A stretch of 64,000 nucleotides of DNA from NCBI GenBank assembly GCA_964420835.1, contig CAYQUO010000001.1, positions 1-64,000 on the forward strand, written 5' to 3'. Shown here in pieces: positions 7,650 through 13,955 of this stretch. The notes below the pieces were generated by a model. It saw nothing but the letters and a program-made list of their open reading frames with translations. It did not search any database and had not been told where the DNA came from. The position numbers and the translations under genes were made by a program. How positions within the stretch are numbered: the stretch's first letter is position 1; each line of letters begins with the position of its first letter. This stretch comes from CAYQUO01 sp964420835. GTDB taxonomy: Bacteria > Chloroflexota > Anaerolineae > Anaerolineales > Anaerolineaceae.

Positions 7650-8235
7650 CCCCCCCTCTTTTCTTCCCCCCCATTTTGGGTTGTAAAATGGGGGGGACTG
7701 AGGGGGGGTGCATTGTTGACGCTGCCCTTCGAGCAATCGCTCCACCACACTTTCAGGCTGAACGAAAGATCCCCCCTTCTCTCCCCCCATCTTGCTTCGC
7801 AACGTGTCCGGTTGCTTTCTTCAGGGAAATGGGCCCTCCATACCATCCCCCCATTTTGGGTTAAAAAATGGGAATCACACACCCATCCCCCCCATTTTGG
7901 TTTCTAAAATGGGGGGGACTGAGGGGGGGCGCCTTTTGAACGCCGCCCTTCCAACCACAACCCCCCTTGCCTTCCCCCCATTATATAAGGCAAAAATGGG
8001 GGGAAACCAAAAGCCCCATCTTGGTTTGCAGAAATGGACTCCCCACACCATCCCCCCCATTTTGGGTTGCAACGTGCCCTGATGTTTTCTTCAGGGAAAT
8101 GGGCCTCCCTTTTCTCCCCCCCATTTTGGGTTGTAAAATGGCCCCCACACCCATCCCCCCCATTTTCCAGGGCGAAAATGGGGGGGGACTGAGGGGGGGT
8201 GATTTTCAGGTACCGCCAATCGAACACCAGCCCCC
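7650..8235. repeat. Repeat cluster E: last hairpin-repeat block
   Basis: A gene-free stretch of 646 bp lies between 7640 and 8287. It holds G7-ACTGA-G7 copies at 7690-7708 and 7911-7929, and a G8-ACTGA-G7 copy at 8180-8199. Short-loop hairpins include GGGTTGTA at 7677-7684 and TTTCCAGGGCGAA near 8164. A CCTGATG-type module lies at about 8051-8102. A module at 7970-8036 (CATTATATAAGGCAAAAATG, then CCATCTTGGTTTGCAGAAAT) matches the one at 1262-1343 in cluster B. Tails are a full type at 7709 (CTGCCCTTCGAGCAATCGCT) and a degenerate type at 7930. No further copy was seen downstream of 8240. Confidence 0.9.
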
Positions 8236-8248
8236 TTGAATTCCCCCC

Positions 8249-8277
8249 TTGCTTAATTAGAACATACGTGCTACAAT
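8249..8277 (+). promoter_or_regulatory. Promoter with LexA-like element in the spacer
   Basis: TTGCTT (8249-8254), a 17-bp spacer and TACAAT (8272-8277) form a good sigma-70-type promoter. Only nine bases separate the -10 box from the ATG at 8287, so the transcript would be leaderless or nearly so. The spacer contains GAACATACGTGC (8260-8271), one base away from the GAAC-N4-GTTC box bound by Gram-positive-type LexA. The promoter is well supported; the LexA reading is tentative. Confidence 0.65.
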
Positions 8278-8286
8278 CCCTTCGCC

Positions 8287-8727
8287 ATGTCCCAAAAACC
8301 CCCGCCGCCGCGTCAGCGCGGCGCACAGCCCGGCAACACCAATGCCCTCAAGTCCGGCATCTATTCCCCCCGCCTGGACGACGCCTTCCCGCCCCTCACC
8401 CCCACCTCCACCCCCGATGAGGTCCTCGCCGCCGGCGAATTCGTCCAGTCCCGCTGCAACGCCCTCGTCCAGGCCGCCTCCCGCGGCTATGGCCGCCGGC
8501 GCCAGGCCCTCCAGGCCCGCGCCACCCGCCTGGCCCTGGGCTTCCTCCTCCAGGTTGCCGGTGCCACCGGCGGCGCCGCCGTGCCTTGCCAGGCGCCCGG
8601 CCCGGGCGGTCGCCTGCCCGCAGGGGCCCAGTCCGTCCCTCCGGGCCTCGCCCGCCTTCTTGCCGCCCTGTCTACCGCCTTCCCGCCCCCGCACCAAAAT
8701 CAACCGGAAAATCGAATAAACGAATAA
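8287..8727 (+). CDS. Small GNxNALK-motif protein of unknown function
   Basis: A 146-aa protein. The N-terminal RGAQPGNTNALKSGIYSPRL (residues 11-30) is a recurring motif (G-APxGN-NALKHG-YS) seen at the N-terminus of many short bacterial and phage proteins, some annotated as terminase-small-subunit-like. I do not know a proven function. The rest (about 45-90) is predicted helical, with FVQSRCNALVQAASRGYGRR, and the C-terminus is Pro/Ala-rich and low complexity. The ATG at 8287 lies nine bases after a -10 box and has no ribosome site, consistent with leaderless translation. It is the first gene after the repeat zone. The C-terminal third may be poorly conserved, or the gene could be shorter in relatives. 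Confidence 0.6.
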   Translation: MSQKPPPPRQRGAQPGNTNALKSGIYSPRLDDAFPPLTPTSTPDEVLAAGEFVQSRCNALVQAASRGYGRRRQALQARATRLALGFLLQVAGATGGAAVPCQAPGPGGRLPAGAQSVPPGLARLLAALSTAFPPPHQNQPENRINE

Positions 8728-8775
8728 ACGAATCCCCCCGCCCCCCCTTTACAGCCCTGCCCGGCCGGATTATCA

Positions 8776-8804
8776 TTAACTTACTTAACCATTAAGAAAG
8801 TTAA
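8776..8804. promoter_or_regulatory. Palindromic operator upstream of marR
   Basis: TTAACTTACTTAA, then CCA, then TTAAGAAAGTTAA: two 13-bp arms that are inverted repeats with one mismatch, in an otherwise GC-rich sequence. It ends 14 bp before the marR ATG. Size, symmetry and position are typical of the operator a MarR repressor uses to control itself and the genes downstream. The operator reading is inference; the symmetry is directly visible. Confidence 0.8.
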
Positions 8805-8818
8805 CCACAGGAGCAGCC

Positions 8819-9268
8819 ATGCCCGCCACAACCCCCCTCCAGCAAACCATCGACCGGTTCTGGGATACCATCCCCCCCGTGTGGGGGCGCGTGCGCAACA
8901 ACGCCCGCAGCAACGCCATCCAGGGCTTCAACATCACCCTCATCCAGTTCCACCTCATGCGGCACATCCGCCATGGCGCCCGCACCGTCTGCGAACTGGC
9001 CGACAAGCAGCTCATCAGCCGCCCCGCCGCCAGCCAGGCCGTCGATCTGCTGGTGGCCAAGGGCCTGGTCTCCCGCCGGCCGGCCCCCGCCGACCGCCGC
9101 CGGCTGCACCTGGAACTCACCCCCGCCGGCGGCCACCTGCTAGACGAGACCTTCCGCCGCAGCCGCCAGTGGATGGAGGAAAAAATGGCCGCCCTCACCC
9201 CCGCCGACCTGGAAACCCTCCGCCAGGCCCTGGCCATCCTCAAGGACACCTTTGACCCCGCCCCCTGA
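8819..9268 (+). CDS. MarR-family transcriptional regulator
   Basis: A 149-aa regulator with the MarR winged-helix arrangement. An N-terminal dimerisation helix is followed by the recognition region TVCELADKQLISRPAASQAV (about 56-75) and the wing PAPADRRRLHLELTPAG (about 88-104), with a C-terminal helix for dimerisation. The start ATG at 8819 is preceded by CAGGAGCAGCC, a good ribosome site. A palindromic operator lies immediately upstream. The two ABC exporter genes follow with almost no gap, so this looks like a ligand-responsive repressor controlling its own operon and the exporter. The ligand is unknown. Confidence 0.92.
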   Translation: MPATTPLQQTIDRFWDTIPPVWGRVRNNARSNAIQGFNITLIQFHLMRHIRHGARTVCELADKQLISRPAASQAVDLLVAKGLVSRRPAPADRRRLHLELTPAGGHLLDETFRRSRQWMEEKMAALTPADLETLRQALAILKDTFDPAP

Positions 9269-9293
9269 GCACCCCGCCGCCCTGCCCCTCCCC

Positions 9294-11066
9294 ATGAACG
9301 ACCTCCGCCGCATCTTCCGCTACGCCACCCCCTATAAAAAGCAGGCCCTGCTTGCGCTGGTTTTCCTGCTGCTCATGGTGTTCCTCGACCTTTCCATCCC
9401 CCGCCTCATCCAGCGCATCATCGACCAGGGCATCCGGCGGATGGACCTGGCCGTGGTGCTGCAAACCGCCGGCATCATGGTGCTGGTCTCCATCACCAGC
9501 GCCGTGGTGGCCGTGCTGAACAACATCTACTCCATCCGCGTGGGCGAGGGCGTGGGGCGCGACCTGCGCGCCGCCCTCTTCCACAAGGTGCAAACCTTCT
9601 CCTACGGCAACCTCGACCGCTTCTCCACCGGCAGGCTGATGGTGCGCCTCACCAGCGACACGGCCGCCGTGCAGCGCATCGTCCAGGTTTCCCTGCGCAT
9701 CGGCACCCGCGGGCCGCTGCTCATGCTCGGCAGCATCATCCTCATGTTCGTCACCAGCACCACCCTGGCGCTTTCCATGCTCCCGCTGCTCATTGTCTCC
9801 GGCGCCATCATCGTTTATTTCAGCCTGCGCATGGAGCCCAACTTCCGCCAGGTGCAGCAGCGGCTGGACCAGTTGAACACGGTCCTGCAGGAGAACATCG
9901 CCGGCGCCCGCCTGGTCAAGGCCTTCACCCGCGCCGGGCACGAGGCCGGGCGTTTCGAGGTCGCCAACCAGGGCTTCACCGCCAGCACCATCCGGGTGAT
10001 GCAGTTCATGTCGGTCATGTCGCCCCTGCTGACGATGTTCGTCAACGCCGGCATCGTGCTGGTCATCGCCCTGGGCGGCCTGCAGGCCATCCGCGGCAAC
10101 CTCACCCTCGGGCAGATCGTGGCCTTCACCAACTACCTGCTCACCACGCTCAACCCGCTGACGATGTTGGTGCAACTTTCCTACACCTGGGCCAGCGGCC
10201 TGGCCTCGGCCAGGCGCATCCACGAGGTGCTGGATGATCCGCCCGAGGTGCAGCCCCCGGCGGACCCCGTGGAGCCGCCCGCCCGGGCGGACAGCCGGGT
10301 GACCTTTGAGAACGCCGACTTCCACTACAACTCCGATACCAGCATCCGCGTGCTGGAGGACATCTGCCTGGAGGCCAAACCCGGTGAGACCGTGGCCATC
10401 CTGGGCGCCACCGGCGCCGGAAAGACCACCCTCGTGAACCTCATCCCGCGCTTCTACGACACCACGGCCGGCCAGGTGCGGGTCAACGGCGTCAACGTGC
10501 GCCAGGTGCACCCGCATGCGCTGCTGCAGCACATCAGCATCGTCCCGCAGGAGACGGTCCTCTTCAGTGGCACGGTGCGCGAGAACATCTGCTACGGGCG
10601 CCCGGATGCCCCGGAGGAGGAGGTGCTGGCCGCCGCCCGGGCCGCCCAGGCGCACGATTTCATCCTCTCCCTCCCGCAGGGGTACCAGACCCGGGTGGAG
10701 GAGCGCGGTGCCAACCTCTCCGGCGGGCAGAGGCAGCGCATCGCCATTGCCCGCGCCCTGCTCACCCGCCCGCGCATCCTCATCCTGGACGACAGCACCA
10801 GCGCCGTGGACGTTGAAACCGAGAACCGCATCCAGGCCGCCCTGGCCGCCCGCAGCGACGGGCGCACCACCTTCGTGGTGGCCCAGCGCATCAGCACCGT
10901 GCTCAACGCCGACCGGATCATCCTGCTGGACCGCGGGCGCATCGTTGCCACTGGTGACCACGCCACGCTGCTGAAGAACAGCCCCATCTACCAGGAGATC
11001 TACGAATCGCAACTGGGCGCGGCGCCCAATAACGGCAACGGCCGGGGCACGGGGGGCGCAGCATGA
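9294..11066 (+). CDS. ABC exporter half-transporter with degenerate catalytic site
   Basis: A 590-aa fused permease-ATPase of the multidrug/lipid exporter type. Six membrane helices lie in residues about 15-300. The nucleotide-binding domain has Walker A GATGAGKTT (about 370-378), signature LSGGQRQRIAIARAL (about 474) and Walker B LILDDSTSAVD (about 497). The residue after the Walker B Asp is Asp, not the catalytic Glu, which marks a degenerate site. ATG at 9294 (MNDLRRIFRYATPYKK) fits the usual exporter N-terminus. A TTG at 9252 with AAGGA five bases upstream is a possible longer start overlapping marR by 17 bp. The stop overlaps the start of the partner gene by 4 bp, indicating translational coupling. 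Confidence 0.93.
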   Translation: MNDLRRIFRYATPYKKQALLALVFLLLMVFLDLSIPRLIQRIIDQGIRRMDLAVVLQTAGIMVLVSITSAVVAVLNNIYSIRVGEGVGRDLRAALFHKVQTFSYGNLDRFSTGRLMVRLTSDTAAVQRIVQVSLRIGTRGPLLMLGSIILMFVTSTTLALSMLPLLIVSGAIIVYFSLRMEPNFRQVQQRLDQLNTVLQENIAGARLVKAFTRAGHEAGRFEVANQGFTASTIRVMQFMSVMSPLLTMFVNAGIVLVIALGGLQAIRGNLTLGQIVAFTNYLLTTLNPLTMLVQLSYTWASGLASARRIHEVLDDPPEVQPPADPVEPPARADSRVTFENADFHYNSDTSIRVLEDICLEAKPGETVAILGATGAGKTTLVNLIPRFYDTTAGQVRVNGVNVRQVHPHALLQHISIVPQETVLFSGTVRENICYGRPDAPEEEVLAAARAAQAHDFILSLPQGYQTRVEERGANLSGGQRQRIAIARALLTRPRILILDDSTSAVDVETENRIQAALAARSDGRTTFVVAQRISTVLNADRIILLDRGRIVATGDHATLLKNSPIYQEIYESQLGAAPNNGNGRGTGGAA

Positions 11067-12892
11067 CGACCGCCTACCGCACCCCCTCCACCGCCGATAT
11101 CCGCGCCAGCATGCAGCGCCGGCCCTCGCACCCCGGGCGCATCGAGCGCGCGCAAAACCCCCGCCGGGCGCTGGGGCGCCTGGCCCTCTACCTGCTGCCC
11201 TACCGCCTGACGCTCTTCCTCGTGGTGCTGGCGGTGATCCTCTACACGCTGCTCGGGCTGGCCGGCCCCTACCTGATGGGCCAGGCCATCGACCGCTTCA
11301 TTGCCGGCGGCGACATCCCCGGCCTGCTGCGCACGGCCGGCTGGATGCTGGCCGCCTACCTGGGCAGCAACCTGTTCAACATCCTCTCCAACTGGCTGAT
11401 GGCGCGCGCCTCGCAGTTCGCCCTGCAAAAACTGCGCAGCGACCTCTTCGGGCACCTGCAAATGCTCTCCATGAGTTTCTTTGACACGCACCCGGCCGGC
11501 AGCCTGATGAGCCGCCTCACCAATGACATAGACGTGATCAACCAGACCGTGTCGCAGAACCTCACCTCGCTGGTGGCCGGGCTCCTCTCCATGGGCGGCA
11601 TCCTCGTCACCATGTTCGTCCTCAACCCGGCCCTGGCGCTGGCCAGCCTGCTGGTGGTGCCCATCATGTTCTGGTTCACCCAGTTCGTCGCCCGCTACAC
11701 GATGATCGGCTTCCGCGGGCTGCAGGCCAACCTCGGAGAACTGAACGCCGTCGCCGAGGAGACCTTCAGCGGTCAGAAGGTGGTCAACGCCTTCCGCCGC
11801 AACGCCTTCGTCAGCGATTCCTTCCAGGGGGTCAACGAGGCGGTGTTCCGCTCGGGGGTGTATGCCAATTCCTACGCCATGCTCCTCATGCCGCTCACCA
11901 CCGTGCTGGGGAACTTCTTCGTTGTCGTGCTTGCCGGGCTGGGCGGCTGGCTGGCCCTGGGCGGGCTGGCCAGCGTGGGCACCATCGCCGCCTTCATTAA
12001 CTACGGGCAGAACTTCGTCTCGCCGCTGCGGCAACTGGCCAACCTGTACAACAACATCCAGGCCGCCCTGGCCGGCGCCGAACGCGTGTTCGAAATCATC
12101 GACACCGCCCCCGAACTTCCGGATGCACCCGAACCGCTGCCCTTTGCGGCCGTGCGCGGCGACGTGCAGATGCGCGCTGTCCGCTTCGGCTACAGCCCCT
12201 CCGTGCCGGTCATCCACGATTTCAACCTGGACGTGAAGGCCGGGCAGACCATCGCCCTGGTGGGTCCCACCGGCGCCGGCAAGACCACCATCATCAACCT
12301 GCTCACCCGCTTCTACGACGTCTGGTCGGGCAGCATCATCATCGACGGGAAGGACATCCGCCGCCTGCGCAAGGACGACCTGCGCGGCCGCCTGGGGCTG
12401 GTGCTGCAGGAAACCTTCCTCTTCTCCGGCACGGTGATGGAGAACATCCGCTTTGGGCGGCTGGATGCTGCGGACGAGGAATGCGTGCAGGCCGCCTGCC
12501 TGGCCGAGGCCGACCACTTCATCCGCCAGTTGCCCGAGGGCTACCAGACCAGCCTCTCCGAGCGGGCGGGCAACCTCAGCCAGGGCCAGCGGCAGTTGCT
12601 GGCCATTGCCCGGGCCATCCTGTCAGACCCGGCCATCCTGGTGCTGGACGAGGCCACCAGCAGCGTGGACACGCGCACCGAAGCCCGCATCCAGAAGGCC
12701 CTGCTGCGCCTCATGGCCGGCCGCACCAGTTTCGTCATCGCCCACCGCCTCAGCACCATCCGCGAGGCCGACCGGGTGGTGGTCATCGACCAGGGGCAGA
12801 TCGTCGAGCAGGGCACCCACCAGGAACTGTTGGACAGCAGGGGCTTTTACTACAATCTTTACATCAGCCAGTTCAAAGGCCGGGAGATCTAA
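11063..12892 (+). CDS. ABC exporter half-transporter, catalytic partner
   Basis: A 609-aa permease-ATPase forming the second half of a heterodimer with the preceding gene. It has an N-terminal cytoplasmic extension of about 40 residues, six membrane helices in about 50-330, Walker A VGPTGAGKTT (about 400), signature LSQGQRQLLAIARAI (about 504) and Walker B LVLDEATSSVD (about 527). The catalytic Glu is present. The signature motif is altered (LSQGQ, not LSGGQ). This complements the partner exactly: one sandwich site would have Glu plus LSGGQ and the other Asp plus LSQGQ, as known for TM287/288-type exporters. ATGA overlap with the upstream gene. Substrate unknown. Confidence 0.94.
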   Translation: MTTAYRTPSTADIRASMQRRPSHPGRIERAQNPRRALGRLALYLLPYRLTLFLVVLAVILYTLLGLAGPYLMGQAIDRFIAGGDIPGLLRTAGWMLAAYLGSNLFNILSNWLMARASQFALQKLRSDLFGHLQMLSMSFFDTHPAGSLMSRLTNDIDVINQTVSQNLTSLVAGLLSMGGILVTMFVLNPALALASLLVVPIMFWFTQFVARYTMIGFRGLQANLGELNAVAEETFSGQKVVNAFRRNAFVSDSFQGVNEAVFRSGVYANSYAMLLMPLTTVLGNFFVVVLAGLGGWLALGGLASVGTIAAFINYGQNFVSPLRQLANLYNNIQAALAGAERVFEIIDTAPELPDAPEPLPFAAVRGDVQMRAVRFGYSPSVPVIHDFNLDVKAGQTIALVGPTGAGKTTIINLLTRFYDVWSGSIIIDGKDIRRLRKDDLRGRLGLVLQETFLFSGTVMENIRFGRLDAADEECVQAACLAEADHFIRQLPEGYQTSLSERAGNLSQGQRQLLAIARAILSDPAILVLDEATSSVDTRTEARIQKALLRLMAGRTSFVIAHRLSTIREADRVVVIDQGQIVEQGTHQELLDSRGFYYNLYISQFKGREI

Positions 12893-13094
12893 GCGCGGCA
12901 GGGCGCCGGGGAAATCGCCCGCACCGCATTGCCGTTGCCCCCCATTCGCGCCGGGCCGCTCTTCAGGCCCGGGCCAAAACCGGGGGTGTCCTCCAGCCCC
13001 GGCCAGGCATCCGGCTGACCGCCGGCGGCAGCCTTCGGCCTTCCCGGGGCAGCCCCGTTAAATCCACAACATATCAACCCCGGCCTTCAGGGGT

Positions 13095-13658
13095 TCAGGG
13101 CGCCGGGATGCGGTACCAGATGCGCGAGAGGAAGCCGGCGGCGTCGGGCTGGTCCAGTTGCTCCCGCACCTCCGGCACCTCGCCGGCGCAGCCCCAGCCG
13201 TACAGGGTGGCGTGCCCGGTGATGTACATGGGGATGAATTCGGCGCCCGGGTTGGCCCGGCAGAATTCGGACATCTCGGCCGTGGGGGTGCGGCTGGTTT
13301 CGGCTTTCGAGGTGCAGGGCAGGTTGGCGCCGAAGTTGCAGGCGTACAGTTCTCCGCCCATGCAGCGCCAGGTGGTGCTCTTTTTGAACTCGTCTGCCGG
13401 TTCGGCGCCCTCCTGCAAGCCGGCGGCACGGATGTACCCCTGGACGATCACATCGGTGATGTCCGGCCCGCTGTAGCGGGCATCGGGGGCATCCACCGTG
13501 CCGACGGCGGCGCAGTAGGCGAAGGGGTCGCTCCAGGAGGAGGCGGTTGTGGCGGAGGGCGCTGCGCTGGTTGCCGCTGCCGTGGGGGAAGCCGTGCAGG
13601 CGCAGAGCAGCGCCAGGGCTGCCAACAGGAGGGGGGAAAGGGCGTAATGCTTTTTCAT
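13095..13658 (-). CDS. Secreted lipoprotein of unknown function
   Basis: A 187-aa protein with a lipoprotein signal peptide: MKK, a hydrophobic stretch LSPLLLAALALLC, then the lipobox ALLCAC with the modified Cys at residue 21. A short Ala/Thr/Ser linker follows. The mature part (about 40-187) contains five or six Cys residues (AYCAAV, RWRCMGG, YACNFG, LPCTSK, EFCRAN, GWGCAG), suggesting disulfides, and ends LSRIWYRIPAP. No family recognised. The start ATG at 13656-13658 is the natural signal-peptide start; the ribosome site is weak. It converges on the ABC exporter genes, with about 200 bp of featureless GC-rich DNA between. Confidence 0.8.
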   Translation of the reverse strand: MKKHYALSPLLLAALALLCACTASPTAAATSAAPSATTASSWSDPFAYCAAVGTVDAPDARYSGPDITDVIVQGYIRAAGLQEGAEPADEFKKSTTWRCMGGELYACNFGANLPCTSKAETSRTPTAEMSEFCRANPGAEFIPMYITGHATLYGWGCAGEVPEVREQLDQPDAAGFLSRIWYRIPAP

Positions 13659-13914
13659 GCGTTTTTCCTCATCCGGGGCAGGGTATAGGGCGGGCTTTCC
13701 GGCCGGCTGCCCCGTTCGCAGGGAATTATACTCCTGCAGGCCTCATGCGCGACGGGGACCGGCCGTGGAAGGCCTGGTTCCCCTTTCCCTGGCCACCCAT
13801 CCGGCAACCTGCAGGGCGGGGGAAGTAGGCAGCCTTCTGCCCGGGGTGCACCCTCCGCCGCCCGGCAGCCGGCAAACCCCGCCGGACTCCGGCACACTTC
13901 CTGCACACTGCCTG

Positions 13915-13944
13915 TTTACCATGAAGCGCGTTCTCCTGTATAAT
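13915..13944 (+). promoter_or_regulatory. Promoter of the phosphatase-like/propeller fusion gene
   Basis: A TATAAT -10 box at 13939-13944 lies only 11 bases before the ATG at 13956, with a weak -35 candidate TTTACC at 13915-13920 (18-bp spacer). The transcript would be almost leaderless, and indeed no ribosome-binding site precedes the ATG. The rest of 13659-13955 shows nothing recognisable. Confidence 0.6.
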
Positions 13945-13955
13945 CACTTCAAGCG

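Noticed and set aside
1..8240. CRISPR array in the repeat region
   Set aside because: The repeats are tandem or mosaic without unique spacers of constant length, carry C/G runs, and no cas gene is present.
1..8240. Integron with attC sites
   Set aside because: Each gene is flanked by a hairpin and GTTAAAC occurs at some loops, but other loops read GTTGCAA or GTTGTAA, the partner RYYYAAC site is missing, gene strands vary, and no integrase is seen.
9240..12517. Long minus-strand frames opposite the ABC transporter genes
   Set aside because: High GC makes antisense frames open; the His/Gly/Ala-rich translations match no protein, while the plus strand has full ABC motifs.
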